Below, one piece after another: positions 33,740 through 41,953 of a stretch of DNA of 64,000 nucleotides. Every line of letters starts with the position of its first letter. Position 1 is the first letter of the stretch. Origin of the DNA: an uncultured Clostridia bacterium. Its GTDB lineage: Bacteria; Bacillota; Clostridia; UMGS1883. The notes under the pieces were generated by a model, which made no database searches, was not told where the DNA came from, and saw only the letters and a program-made list of their open reading frames with translations. A program made the position numbers and the translations under genes. The stretch spans positions 1-64,000 of the forward strand of contig CANQRB010000005.1 of assembly GCA_947626145.1 (NCBI GenBank). The letters are read 5' to 3'.

Positions 33740-33768
33740 ATTGTATCACGTTTAATCGATCTTGTCAA
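33740..33768 (-). promoter_or_regulatory. Convergent antisense promoter of module A
   Basis: On the minus strand TTGACA (33768-33763), 17-base spacer and TACAAT (33745-33740). Transcription would start near 33733 and read leftwards through the hairpin and the peptide 1 frame. The same arrangement is found in module B. Confidence 0.7.
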
Positions 33769-33784
33769 GTAGGAGGTGAAAATA

Positions 33785-33883
33785 ATGTTGTCAGATATTT
33801 TAAACGTCGTTGAAATCATTCTCGACCTCGCTATCGCGGCGCTGCTCTTTGTCCTGTGGCGGGAGATGAAATCGAAAAAATAA
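33785..33883 (+). CDS. Module A peptide 2: short membrane peptide
   Basis: 32 residues from an ATG with AGGAGGTG six bases upstream. A helix LNVVEIILDLAIAALLFVLW is followed by a basic tail REMKSKK, the reverse polarity of peptide 1. The region just before it carries the antisense promoter. It is followed 16 bases later by the ribbon-helix-helix gene. Too short for a family call; its partner in module B has the same size and a similar tail. Confidence 0.6.
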   Translation: MLSDILNVVEIILDLAIAALLFVLWREMKSKK

Positions 33884-33899
33884 TCGTGGAGGGATAGCC

Positions 33900-34100
33900 A
33901 TGGCTGAAAAACGAAAAACCTACACCTCGGCGGCCGTAAAAAATCGCTATGCCGCCAAAAATTACGATCGCATAAACCTGTTCGTGAAAAAAGGGCAGCG
34001 GGACGCCATAAAACAGCGCGCCGAAGCCCTCGGGATGAGCCTGAACGAATATATAACCGGCCTTGTCCGCTCGGACATGGGAATTTCAAACGATAATTAA
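33900..34100 (+). CDS. Ribbon-helix-helix (Arc/CopG-like) DNA-binding protein of module A
   Basis: 66 residues, GGAGGGATAGCC before the ATG. The core YDRINLFVKKGQRDAIKQRAEALGMSLNEYITGLVRSDM matches the ribbon-helix-helix fold: a beta strand IDRINLFV-like, then helix, then GMSLNEYI turn and second helix. The family binds palindromic operators as dimers and often acts as an antitoxin or autorepressor. The palindrome in the module promoter is an obvious candidate target. The gene ends before a bidirectional terminator. Confidence 0.8.
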   Translation: MAEKRKTYTSAAVKNRYAAKNYDRINLFVKKGQRDAIKQRAEALGMSLNEYITGLVRSDMGISNDN

Positions 34101-34110
34101 CCACACACAA

Positions 34111-34137
34111 AAAACAGGCGCCGCAGGGCGCCTGTTT
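34111..34137. terminator. Bidirectional terminator between module A and the amidase gene
   Basis: ACAGGCGCC and GGCGCCTGT form a perfect stem with A-rich and T-rich flanks, between convergent genes. Confidence 0.85.
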
Positions 34138-34146
34138 CGCATATTC

Positions 34147-35145
34147 CTATTTCCGCACGGTATAGGCCAGGTTGATCCAGCCGGCGCCGGATTTCAGTTT
34201 TCCCCAGCCGTCACGCTCGGCGACAACGGTGTAAACCTCGCCGCCGTAAATTTTTGTGCTGATGCCGTACCGGACGCCGGGGCCCTTACGGACATTCAGC
34301 ACCGCCGCCGTGACACGCACCAGATACCAAACGGGGATCTCGGTTTCGGCGGGTGCGGGGGGCTCAGTGGGCGCCGGAACGGGATCGCCCAGCAGTTTGC
34401 CCCAGGTCAGGGGGCCGACGCTGCCGTCCGCATCCAGACCGTTGCTCTGCTGGAACGCCTTCACCGCCGCCAGCGTGGCCGGGCCGAAGCTGCCGTCCAC
34501 GTCCAGCGGCCCGAAGCTCAGGCCGTTCAATATAGTTTGCAGCCGTTTCACCACCTCGCCGACATATCCGTAAACCAGAACGGGAGTCGGGTCTTCCGCC
34601 GCCGGCGCGCCGCCAAGCCTGTCACGGAATTCCGACAGCCACGCGGCGTTTTTGGCCGCCGTCCCGCACCAGTAGTCCGGACAGTGTTTGCCGGTGACGT
34701 CGAAATGACGGATCACCCGTTCGACGGGGACACCGTATTTTTCCATTAGCTGCCGGGTCAATTCAAGGGCGTTTTCTATCGTGGCCGCAGAGGGATAAAT
34801 CGCACCGTCCTTGCGGTCGTCGCACAGTTCAATACTGATACTGTTGGTATTGTTCACAACGCCGTACAAACTACCGCCGCCGGTCTGGGCGCAGTCGCCG
34901 TACTTGCTGCCGCCCACTGACCAGGCGACGCGCCCATCGGGGACGCTGTGGGTCACGCTGTCGCTGTCCACAAAATAATGTGCGGACGCCTTGACAACGT
35001 TGTTGTGAAAATACTTGCCGTTACCCTCGTCGGTGTCGCCGTCGTTGGCCGTGAAGTGAATCACTATGTACTTGATTTTGCTCAGGGCGCGGCTGCCGCC
35101 GTAGTTGCCGCTGTTGGCGGTGTTGGTTTTCATCACAAAACTCAT
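34147..35145 (-). CDS. Phage endolysin: N-acetylmuramoyl-L-alanine amidase
   Basis: 332 residues. An Amidase_2 domain spans about 20-165: KYIVIHFTANDGDTDEGN with the zinc histidine, YFVDSDSVTHSVPDGRVAWSVG, and VIRHFDVTGKHCPDYW with the second histidine. A peptidoglycan-binding domain lies at about 195-255 (VKRLQTILNGLSFGPLDVDGSFGPATLAAVKAFQQSNGLDADGSVGPLTWGKLL), and an SH3-like domain at about 275-330 (VLNVRKGPGVRYG). It cleaves the amide between muramic acid and the stem peptide during lysis. Its ATG overlaps the holin stop (ATGA), showing a lysis cassette. Confidence 0.95.
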   Translation of the reverse strand: MSFVMKTNTANSGNYGGSRALSKIKYIVIHFTANDGDTDEGNGKYFHNNVVKASAHYFVDSDSVTHSVPDGRVAWSVGGSKYGDCAQTGGGSLYGVVNNTNSISIELCDDRKDGAIYPSAATIENALELTRQLMEKYGVPVERVIRHFDVTGKHCPDYWCGTAAKNAAWLSEFRDRLGGAPAAEDPTPVLVYGYVGEVVKRLQTILNGLSFGPLDVDGSFGPATLAAVKAFQQSNGLDADGSVGPLTWGKLLGDPVPAPTEPPAPAETEIPVWYLVRVTAAVLNVRKGPGVRYGISTKIYGGEVYTVVAERDGWGKLKSGAGWINLAYTVRK

Positions 35146-35483
35146 TTCGCGTCACCGCCTTTGCCGCCGTTCGCGGGAGGTCGGGGGAACATATCCCGGT
35201 AGCCGGTCAGCTGTTCGTCGGCGTCTGCCGGCTTGGGGGCGTCGTAGGTCATGGCCAGATCGGAATCGCCCAGCCCTTCGGTGGTGGGGTCGGCCACAAT
35301 TCCGATGATGGCCAGCACCGCAAACACGGCGTTTACCACCGCCAGCAGGTTCTCGCCCAGCGTTCCGAGGTCGATGCTGATGCCGAAAACGTTGGCCACC
35401 GCCTGAATTAAAATCAGGACGGCGGGTATCAGCGCCAGCCAAAACGCCTTGTTCTTCAGTCGCACAATCCAGTTGATTTGCAT
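35142..35483 (-). CDS. Phage holin, phi LC3 type
   Basis: 113 residues. INWIVRLKNKAFWLALIPAVLILIQAVANVFGISID and LLAVVNAVFAVLAIIGIVADPTTEGLGDSDLAMTYDAPKP match the phi LC3 holin family, with two membrane helices and the GIV(A/N)DPTT motif. It forms the membrane lesions that release the amidase encoded immediately downstream with a four-base overlap. Length and position are typical of a siphovirus/myovirus lysis cassette. Confidence 0.92.
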   Translation of the reverse strand: MQINWIVRLKNKAFWLALIPAVLILIQAVANVFGISIDLGTLGENLLAVVNAVFAVLAIIGIVADPTTEGLGDSDLAMTYDAPKPADADEQLTGYRDMFPRPPANGGKGGDAK

Positions 35484-35502
35484 TTTTTATCTTCCTTTCA
35501 TT

Positions 35503-35856
35503 TTAATTTTTTTCGATAAGATACTCTTGCAGCTCCGCCTTGGCCGCTTTCAGGGCGTCGATGTCGTTGCCGTCGATGCCGTGTGACAGCAGCGCCAATA
35601 TGGCCTTCTGCGTGACCTTGCTGCCGGTTTCGATGGATTCCATCCGCTTCTTGTCGTTGTCGAAATATTCCTTGTAGTCCTCGACGGTGTTCTCCAGCGC
35701 TTCCAGCCGCTCGTCAACACGTCTGGCCGGGGCCTTGGCGGACTGAACCCATTTTATCACCAGCCCCACGGCGGCGGCGATGCTGGAGAAGCCCGCGCAG
35801 GCCGCCACGAAGCCGGCGATGAGGGACGCCGGTGTGAATGTTATAATTGTGTCCAT
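35503..35856 (-). CDS. Membrane-anchored coiled-coil protein of the lysis cassette (XhlA/holin-like)
   Basis: 117 residues. A hydrophobic N-terminus (TPASLIAGFVAACAGFSSIAAAVGLVIKWV) is followed by a charged coiled coil (RRVDERLEALENTVEDYKEYFDNDKKRMESIETGSKV) and a soluble tail. It lies just upstream of the phi LC3 holin. Proteins of this architecture accompany holins in many Firmicutes phages and are thought to assist or time lysis; the exact role is unknown. GAGGTGAC precedes the ATG. Confidence 0.7.
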   Translation of the reverse strand: MDTIITFTPASLIAGFVAACAGFSSIAAAVGLVIKWVQSAKAPARRVDERLEALENTVEDYKEYFDNDKKRMESIETGSKVTQKAILALLSHGIDGNDIDALKAAKAELQEYLIEKN

Positions 35857-35889
35857 GATGTCACCTCTTTTGTTTTCGGCGGGGTTGTA

Positions 35890-37356
35890 TTAGTTATAGA
35901 GTACTCCGGGGGCAAGTTGATAGTTAATAGTGTCAGCGCTGCCAACTTCTGCGGTAACATCTGGGTTGGGTTCGGCAAAGCACAGTGCGAACAGGGGTAC
36001 AAGCTTTATTCCTACGGGCCGTGCATAGCTGTAGTGAATAGTGGCACTTAAACCGCTGAGGCGGTCATAATCAGCATAGCACCAGATAAGGTCCGTAAGT
36101 CTTGTCCCTGCGGACATTGAGAACACATAAGCATTACCTTCGACGCTTACATTTAGGCCATCGATTTCGGAAACATTCCGTTGTAGTGCGGCAAGGTTTA
36201 TAGTGGTATTAACGGAAGAGGGGGATGTGCTCACTGCTGTAAATCCCCAGTTCGTCTCAAACGGGATTTCAGCATTTTGTTTTGTTGTTGGCTTCAGTGT
36301 TATCTGGTGCCCCGCAGATTCAAACTTCTCGAATTTGTAGAAGGTGTATGCAAAGTAGTTTAATGCTGTAGTAGGCTTATATTCTTCGGGGGGGTTGGTA
36401 AAGCCTGCAAAATATGTACCGTTAGGGCTCCCGCTAACATTAGATGCAAAGCTGGCAATAAGTATCGTGGTTTCGGAAGATTTATTTGCAAGAGTTTCAG
36501 ACGTAAAATCATAATATAAGTTGGTGTTGGGCGAGGCTGTAACTTTCATCGTTGAGTAGTTAGTTGGGCTTGCGGATATCCCCAATGCGCTGACTAAATT
36601 TTCCCACTGAAAAGTAAGGCCTTTGCTCGGTAAATGAATAACAAGAGCTTTGCTTTGCAAACTATTGCCAGTTCCATAGAATATGTAATCACGAGTACTA
36701 CTGCCATCATATTCCCATCTGCTAAATCCCCATTCAAGAGTAAAGCCGCTGGCGGCACCCTCGTCTCCCATATTCTGAAAACCTTCGCTAAATAGTTTTA
36801 CTGTTATGCGGTTAGATATGGAAGATAAATGCATAACGGGACAATAATAGGCACCGCCATTTTCGCCCGCTTCAAAATTAGTCCCGTCAAAATATATATA
36901 ACGGTCAACTCTTTCACCGGGCGTTTTATTCTTAATTGAAATTTTGTGAGTTCTCTCGTCCCATTCAACTGTAAAAACATCTTCAATTAACGTTTTTAAG
37001 TCATTATAGGATAGGTTTTTTGGGGAAGTATATTTGTCTAAGGGATTATATACATAACAAATACCAGGATTCGCAGGTGAGAATTCATCGGAATATTCCA
37101 ATATACAATTCGACATCGTTTCGTTATATAATTTTTCCAAAAAGTCGCCCGGGACAACCCTACAAGGTGATAAGTCGATGACATCTTCCGTCACCTTCGC
37201 CAGCGCGTCGGCGTTTTCGTGGGTGTGGCTGTTGTTAATGACGTCCTGTGTCAGGTTGTCCAGCGCGGTTTGATTGCTGTGGGTGTGGGCCTTGTCGGCC
37301 ACATCTTTAAATTCCTCCGCCGTTACCGGCGCGGGAACGTTGGTTATTCCTCTCAT
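35890..37356 (-). CDS. Phage tail fibre/receptor-binding protein
   Basis: 488 residues with AAGGAGG before the ATG. The N-terminus has repeated helical stalk units with AHTHSNQTALDNLTQDVINNSHTHENADALAKVTEDVI, typical of fibre shafts (histidine-rich THxH turns). The remainder is a long beta-rich, asparagine/serine-rich region with no family I recognise, probably the receptor-binding part. It is the most distal fibre gene, directly after the 152-residue extension frame. Confidence 0.75.
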   Translation of the reverse strand: MRGITNVPAPVTAEEFKDVADKAHTHSNQTALDNLTQDVINNSHTHENADALAKVTEDVIDLSPCRVVPGDFLEKLYNETMSNCILEYSDEFSPANPGICYVYNPLDKYTSPKNLSYNDLKTLIEDVFTVEWDERTHKISIKNKTPGERVDRYIYFDGTNFEAGENGGAYYCPVMHLSSISNRITVKLFSEGFQNMGDEGAASGFTLEWGFSRWEYDGSSTRDYIFYGTGNSLQSKALVIHLPSKGLTFQWENLVSALGISASPTNYSTMKVTASPNTNLYYDFTSETLANKSSETTILIASFASNVSGSPNGTYFAGFTNPPEEYKPTTALNYFAYTFYKFEKFESAGHQITLKPTTKQNAEIPFETNWGFTAVSTSPSSVNTTINLAALQRNVSEIDGLNVSVEGNAYVFSMSAGTRLTDLIWCYADYDRLSGLSATIHYSYARPVGIKLVPLFALCFAEPNPDVTAEVGSADTINYQLAPGVLYN

Positions 37357-37368
37357 GGCTGCCTCCTT

Positions 37369-37827
37369 TTATTGTGTGTCTATCATCGCTAAAGCGTTGT
37401 TGATGATGGTGATTTTTTCGTATTTGTAGTTGTTTATATTGTTGTATCGCAATTCAAGCATACACAACGGGATTTTGTCCGGTTGGGGTTCGTATTTGCC
37501 TCTTTGGTCGAATATTAAATCGGTTTGACTGCTATCTTGGCGACGCTGCAACGATACTATAACATAAAAATAAAATGGGTGGTCACTGAATTCTGACAGC
37601 ATCGGGCCGTTGATTCGATAATCTCCCGAGTTATACGTAGGCGTAAATTCACTGTCGTAATAGTTTAAAATTATCCTGCTGATATCACCTGTTGCATCGT
37701 CTACAGTAGAAAAAATCATAGCGCCATTGTAGGTTAGATTTTCCACGTTCATATGCCACATGGAGTCGCCGTCACTGGTGAATAATCGTATACGCAATTT
37801 GTTTTCGTTTTCATTACCGCCCGGCAC
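37369..37827 (-). CDS. Out-of-frame C-terminal extension of the upstream tail fibre
   Basis: A 152-codon frame opening at a GTG with no ribosome site. Upstream it continues in the same frame back to the poly-G tract at 37878-37886, where one extra G would fuse it to the 565-residue fibre gene. The encoded part (VENLTYNGAMIFSTVDD.., DHPFYFYVIVSLQRR, ILELRYN-like CMLELRYNNINNYK) is beta-rich, like a receptor-binding tip. Most likely it is expressed only as a fusion after slippage or in cells with a ten-G tract. Otherwise it is a decayed end. Confidence 0.6.
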   Translation of the reverse strand: MPGGNENENKLRIRLFTSDGDSMWHMNVENLTYNGAMIFSTVDDATGDISRIILNYYDSEFTPTYNSGDYRINGPMLSEFSDHPFYFYVIVSLQRRQDSSQTDLIFDQRGKYEPQPDKIPLCMLELRYNNINNYKYEKITIINNALAMIDTQ

Positions 37828-37874
37828 TACAGAAAACGCAAGCTTGGCGGTTGCCCCGAAATAGATGTCATTAA

Positions 37875-39572
37875 TTACCCCCCCCCGAGTTTTTTCACAA
37901 GCTCGTTTATGGCGGCAACTATGCTGGTCTTGTCCGTGGTTTGCAGGTCGGAGAGCTTGCCGATATTTACAAATTCATCAGCAAACAAGTGGGTATCAAA
38001 AGAGTCAATCGCCATGCCCGAGCTTCGTAAGGTCATTATTAAACGTCCGTTTATAGTAGTGCTGCTGGCCTGTACAGAACTGTTTGCATAATATATGTAC
38101 ATAAAGCAGTCTTTTACGGGCTTGACAGTAACCGTTTTCTGCAAATTGTTTGCAGTGACTGTAAAATTGCCGCTAAGTATTGTGCTAAGTCTATCACTGT
38201 CAAGAGTGTACCCTGAGCCGGTAGGATTGTAAATTCGCAATAAGGCAGGATTGCCGCTACTCCAATTATCATCAGTCAAATGGAAAATGAGCACACCATT
38301 TATATCATCAATTTCCACTTTTTTTATCATGTCACTCATAACAACTTTGCAATTTGCCAATTGGGCGCCGTCCCACGAAGTTATCTTTGCCTGTGTGATA
38401 GTGTCCAACGCCGCCTTGTTGTCGTGCGTGTGCGTTTGCACCCCATCCATGACGGTCGTCCAAGCACTCATGCTTCCGCTGGCGGTCAGGCTGCCTGTGC
38501 CGCTGTATCCGGGGTTGCTGCGCGTATACACCGCCCGGTTGTCGGTGCGTATGGCGTATTGTGTCCGTGCGGTGGCGGCGGTGGCGTCCTTGGCCCCGGC
38601 CGTAGTCACCACAATCCACAAATCCGCCGGGTCGCTGTCCGTGGCCGTGGGCGGCAGATTGCCCGCTCCCGAGGCCCAGGATTGAATTTTGTAAATGCCT
38701 ATATCGTTCAGCCAGTTGGGCCACGCGCCGGTCTGGGGGTCAACGCCGAACTGATTTATCTGGTCAGCCCCGACCTCATCCCATTTGTCGGCCCAGGTGT
38801 TGGCGTTCATCCAGCCCCGGCGCATATAGACCTTGGAATTTACCAAATCCCAGGCTATCTGAAGCCGGTGGTTGTGGTTCAGACTGTCGGCGTCGGTGGC
38901 CATGCGGTTCAGTACCAGCACCGCCCATGAGGTGTGGTTGTCCTTGAGCACCGGCGGATGTCCGCCGCAGTCCTTTTTAATGCCGCCCAGATACCAACCG
39001 TCGTCAAACAGCCAGTTGGTCTGCCAGCCTTCGGCGGGCTCCGGCGTGGTGTAAACCGGAAGATAGCCCCTGCCCCAGTGCTGGTCAATTAAATCAGTCA
39101 GATACGCCTTATCCGTCGAGGACATCAAACCGTCAACGCCGCTGTGAGGGCTGTAGCGCCCGTCGCCGTTCTTGACAGTCGAGGACTTCGCCTCGTAGGT
39201 GGACACGTGGACAAGGCCCTCACCCGTCCAGATTACAAAATCACCGAGGGACAGGTAGCCGTTGGCGCCGTTGATGGTGTAGCTTGAGGGGTACTGGGCG
39301 CTGCCCGCCGACGTTGTGGACGTACGGGCGAAGAACCATGTGCCGGTCATATCCGCTGTCATGCAGCTTTTCAGGCTGCCGATGTCCTTGCCGTCTTTGT
39401 CGTAGACCTTGTCCGTGTCCATGTGCCAGGTGTAGGCTCCGACGGTGGAAACTATCTTGTCTGACAGCTCCTTTATCGCCTCGGTTGTCGCCGTGGCCAC
39501 TTCCGCCAGCTCGCCGCTGCCCCGCTTCGCCAGCTCCTCGAGCTGGTCATAGGTCGTTAATTTATCTGCCAT
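37875..39572 (-). CDS. Phage tail fibre protein with a terminal poly-G tract
   Basis: 565 residues, GAGGAGTGAG before the ATG. The N-terminus MADKLTTYDQLEELAKR is shared with the fibre at 39725-40549. The middle contains repeated beta segments and QTHTHDNKAALDTITQAKI stalk motifs, and the end is KLSDLQTTDKTSIVAAINELVKKLGGG. The last three glycines are encoded by nine consecutive G bases directly before TAA. Fibres of this type bind host surface glycans. The G tract makes the C-terminus potentially phase variable (see finding). Confidence 0.82.
   Translation of the reverse strand: MADKLTTYDQLEELAKRGSGELAEVATATTEAIKELSDKIVSTVGAYTWHMDTDKVYDKDGKDIGSLKSCMTADMTGTWFFARTSTTSAGSAQYPSSYTINGANGYLSLGDFVIWTGEGLVHVSTYEAKSSTVKNGDGRYSPHSGVDGLMSSTDKAYLTDLIDQHWGRGYLPVYTTPEPAEGWQTNWLFDDGWYLGGIKKDCGGHPPVLKDNHTSWAVLVLNRMATDADSLNHNHRLQIAWDLVNSKVYMRRGWMNANTWADKWDEVGADQINQFGVDPQTGAWPNWLNDIGIYKIQSWASGAGNLPPTATDSDPADLWIVVTTAGAKDATAATARTQYAIRTDNRAVYTRSNPGYSGTGSLTASGSMSAWTTVMDGVQTHTHDNKAALDTITQAKITSWDGAQLANCKVVMSDMIKKVEIDDINGVLIFHLTDDNWSSGNPALLRIYNPTGSGYTLDSDRLSTILSGNFTVTANNLQKTVTVKPVKDCFMYIYYANSSVQASSTTINGRLIMTLRSSGMAIDSFDTHLFADEFVNIGKLSDLQTTDKTSIVAAINELVKKLGGG
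37878..37886 (-). repeat. Nine-G homopolymer tract at a fibre gene end
   Basis: Nine consecutive C on the plus strand, followed on the minus strand by TAA. Adding one G removes the stop and joins the next open frame (to 37369). Confidence 0.85.
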
Positions 39573-39589
39573 TATTTCTCACTCCTCAT

Positions 39590-39720
39590 TTCTGATTATC
39601 CGGCCCGTCGTTGCGAGTCACTAAAGGTGCGGCGTTGCCGCTAAATCTTATAACCCACTCCGACCCACATTGACGGGCCCGCTTTATTCCTCATTCCTCA
39701 TTCCTAATTCCTAATTTACT
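39590..39720. repeat. Noncoding spacer with REP-like octamer tail
   Basis: Between two fibre genes; contains tandem ATTCCTCA/ATTCCTAA octamers also seen at 46.13 kb and 53.85 kb and a GGCCCGTC..GACGGGCC inverted repeat. Confidence 0.5.
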
Positions 39721-39724
39721 CCAA

Positions 39725-40549
39725 TCACTCAGTCGGATAATACTTGTCCAGCATGGTATCAACTTCAGCGTCGGTCGCGACGGCTATATCCGCCAGTGTG
39801 CGGATGTCCGACTGTGTGGCCTTTACCGCCGCCGAAACATGGCCCAGTGCGTCCACTGTGACCTTGTACAGGTCACTGGCGTGGGCGGTGTGCGACGGGT
39901 GGGTGTATTTGGTATCCGTGAACACCGCGCCCGCCGGCACCGACGTGCCTATGGTGAATCCGCTGTCCTTAATGGTCTTTCCGCCCGCGCCGCTGAATAT
40001 CGCGACATGATTGTCCGTGGACGATGCGGGTCCGGTCACGGCCCCGTCGATGTTGGTCTGGACAACTGTCCAATCGGTGTTGGCCGTGGCCGTCGCATAG
40101 TCCTTTACGGCGATTATCAGGTCGCCTACCTCGCACTTTACACCCGCATAGGTGCCGGCGGTTATGACGCGGTATGTCCAGCCCGCCTGATATCCGGATG
40201 TGGGCAGGGCGGTAACGCTGCCGCCGGTGCCAAGTGTGCCTTTAAAGACCATTGCGTCGTTTGCCGCCAACAGCCCGTCGGTGTATGTTTTTGCGGCAGC
40301 GAGGGCGTCCGCCACAGCCTTGGGCGTGGCAGCCGTGCCTCCGCTTGCGGCCGCAGCCGTGCCGTTTGTGGCGTCGCTCAACTTTACATGTCCGTAATTT
40401 GTACCTGTGCCCTGGCCGTAAGTGGTCGCGGCGACGGCGTGGCTTATCGGGGCCTTTTTGGCTATCGCCGAATCGGTTTCGTCCTGCTTCGCCTTCAGGC
40501 GGCTTGCCAGCTCCTCCAGCGCGTCAAGTTTTGTCAATTTGTCTGCCAT
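39725..40549 (-). CDS. Phage tail fibre protein, short paralogue
   Basis: 274 residues with AGGAGGAA before the ATG. The N-terminus MADKLTKLDALEELASRLK resembles the next fibre, and the last residues ATDAEVDTMLDKYYP repeat the end of the fibre at 40572-41354. The centre has a collar-like NYGHVKLSDATNGTAAAASGGTAATPKAVADAL segment often found in tail fibres, then VFKGTLGTGGSVTALP..YRVITAGTYAGVKCEVGDLIIAV repeats. It looks like a mosaic module within a fibre cassette. Confidence 0.78.
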   Translation of the reverse strand: MADKLTKLDALEELASRLKAKQDETDSAIAKKAPISHAVAATTYGQGTGTNYGHVKLSDATNGTAAAASGGTAATPKAVADALAAAKTYTDGLLAANDAMVFKGTLGTGGSVTALPTSGYQAGWTYRVITAGTYAGVKCEVGDLIIAVKDYATATANTDWTVVQTNIDGAVTGPASSTDNHVAIFSGAGGKTIKDSGFTIGTSVPAGAVFTDTKYTHPSHTAHASDLYKVTVDALGHVSAAVKATQSDIRTLADIAVATDAEVDTMLDKYYPTE

Positions 40550-40571
40550 GATAAATTCCTCCTACAAAAAT

Positions 40572-41354
40572 TTAATTCTCCGGGAAATACTTGTCCAGCA
40601 TGGTGTCCACTTCCTCGTCGGTGGCCACATAGCCTCCCTGTTCCACATCCACGGACGTTGTGCCGTCGGGCGTGATATTCAATCCGCGGCCAGTCTTTAT
40701 GCCGCCCAGCCGTTCCGCTGTGGCAACGGGAAGAACATACTCGCTTCCGCCGCCTCCGCTTTCTCCGCCGCCTCCGGATGCGCTGCCGTCACGCTGGGGG
40801 AACAGCAGGGCCACGGTGGCGTTTATGTCCTTGTCGGGGATCCGTTTCGCCCAGAACCTCACCGACAGATCTGTCGCCTCCGAGGCTGTGGACATTTCCG
40901 CCTTGCGGGCTGCGTCCATGCTGTCGCCCCTGTCAATGGACACTATGGGAAAATGCTGATGTTTGGCCTCGGCGAGATAGACGTCGTTCTGATACCCGCC
41001 GTCATCGGCGTCCAGCCAGCCGGCTTTCGGGATTACTATCTCCTTGATTATGCTGTTGGCGAACTCCTCCAGCGCAATCTCAAAATCCTTTTTCAGCTGC
41101 TCGTCCGCTTCCGTGCGGGTGGTTTCTTCGGTGTCCACTCCCGACCGAAGCTCCTTTATCAGGTCCAGCAGCAGGGCAAACAAATAATTGTGGTGCTCCG
41201 CCAAGGGCTGATCGCCCAGCTTGTAACCGGCCGCCTTCAGCTCGTCCGGCGGCTCTATTCTGAATCGGGCGGCCCGTTCGTTGCCGGCGTTGGCCTCGTC
41301 CGCCGCCCGGTTTTCGTCACTGATCCATTGGAACCATTTTTCTTTCCACGTCAT
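40572..41354 (-). CDS. Phage tail fibre, baseplate-attached N-terminal type
   Basis: 260 residues, GGAGGTCAG before the ATG. The N-terminal half (MTWKEKWFQWISDENRAADEANAGNERAARFRI.., ELKAAGYKLGDQPLAEHHNYLFALLLDLIKEL) is typical of the fibre attached directly to the baseplate. A glycine/serine hinge (SGGGGESGGGGSEY) separates a C-terminal LPVATAERLGGIKTGRGLNI segment. The last 18 residues (VATDEEVDTMLDKYFPEN) recur in the next fibre gene, pointing to duplication or recombination. Confidence 0.8.
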   Translation of the reverse strand: MTWKEKWFQWISDENRAADEANAGNERAARFRIEPPDELKAAGYKLGDQPLAEHHNYLFALLLDLIKELRSGVDTEETTRTEADEQLKKDFEIALEEFANSIIKEIVIPKAGWLDADDGGYQNDVYLAEAKHQHFPIVSIDRGDSMDAARKAEMSTASEATDLSVRFWAKRIPDKDINATVALLFPQRDGSASGGGGESGGGGSEYVLPVATAERLGGIKTGRGLNITPDGTTSVDVEQGGYVATDEEVDTMLDKYFPEN

Positions 41355-41356
41355 TT

Positions 41357-41950
41357 TTACTGACCTCCGTATTTGATATAGCCGCTGTACGCGCCGATAT
41401 TGTAGCCCTTCCGCTCGTCGTTGCCGTAGCCCTTGCCGGTGTAGGTAAATCCGCCGTTAAGCACAACGTCGCGCACGCCGACCCCGCCGGGGAGCAGCTC
41501 GTCCAGCAGCGTCAAAATCTCGTCGTTGCTGAGGCCCGTGCCGAGAAACCCCGCCAGAGGCACCCGCATCTCAAAGACGCCGACGCGGTCCTTTCGGTCG
41601 TGGATAACGATCTCGTCCTCGCCGCAGCCGAGCAGCGCCGACAGGCACCGGCGGATGTCGTCATATTCGCCGGTGCACAGGGATTTCGCGATGGCGGCCT
41701 TGACCAGCATTCGGTAGGCGTTGTCGTCGCGGCCCATGCGCGGAATATCGAATGTCGCGCCTATCTGATCGAGGGAGGCGCCGCCGGCACGGTTTACGTC
41801 GTGGGCGGCTTCCATATCGGCCGTGTCCACACGGTCCCTTTCGGCCTCACCCGCCGCCAGCCGAAGCAGCTTGTAGTTGTTGCTGTCCTTGTCCTGACGG
41901 AAATTGTCGGGCAGGTTTTTCGCCAGATTGTCCCTGTTGAACCTGACCAT
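41357..41950 (-). CDS. Phage tail/baseplate protein, YmfQ (DUF2313)/gpI type
   Basis: 197 residues, GAAGGAGG before the ATG at 41950, four bases after the baseplate J stop. The helical N-terminus (LPDNFRQDKDSNNYKLLRLAAGEAERDRVDTADME) and a KAAIAKSLCTGEYDDIRRCLSALLGC block match the DUF2313/YmfQ group, the functional counterpart of P2 gpI, which links baseplate J to fibres. The order J, this gene, fibre is the usual one. Confidence 0.8.
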   Translation of the reverse strand: MVRFNRDNLAKNLPDNFRQDKDSNNYKLLRLAAGEAERDRVDTADMEAAHDVNRAGGASLDQIGATFDIPRMGRDDNAYRMLVKAAIAKSLCTGEYDDIRRCLSALLGCGEDEIVIHDRKDRVGVFEMRVPLAGFLGTGLSNDEILTLLDELLPGGVGVRDVVLNGGFTYTGKGYGNDERKGYNIGAYSGYIKYGGQ

Positions 41951-41953
41951 TCG

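Noticed and set aside
33694-34110. 138-codon minus-strand frame across module A
   Set aside because: It is antisense to the RHH gene and the second peptide, both with ribosome sites, and crosses a terminator hairpin.
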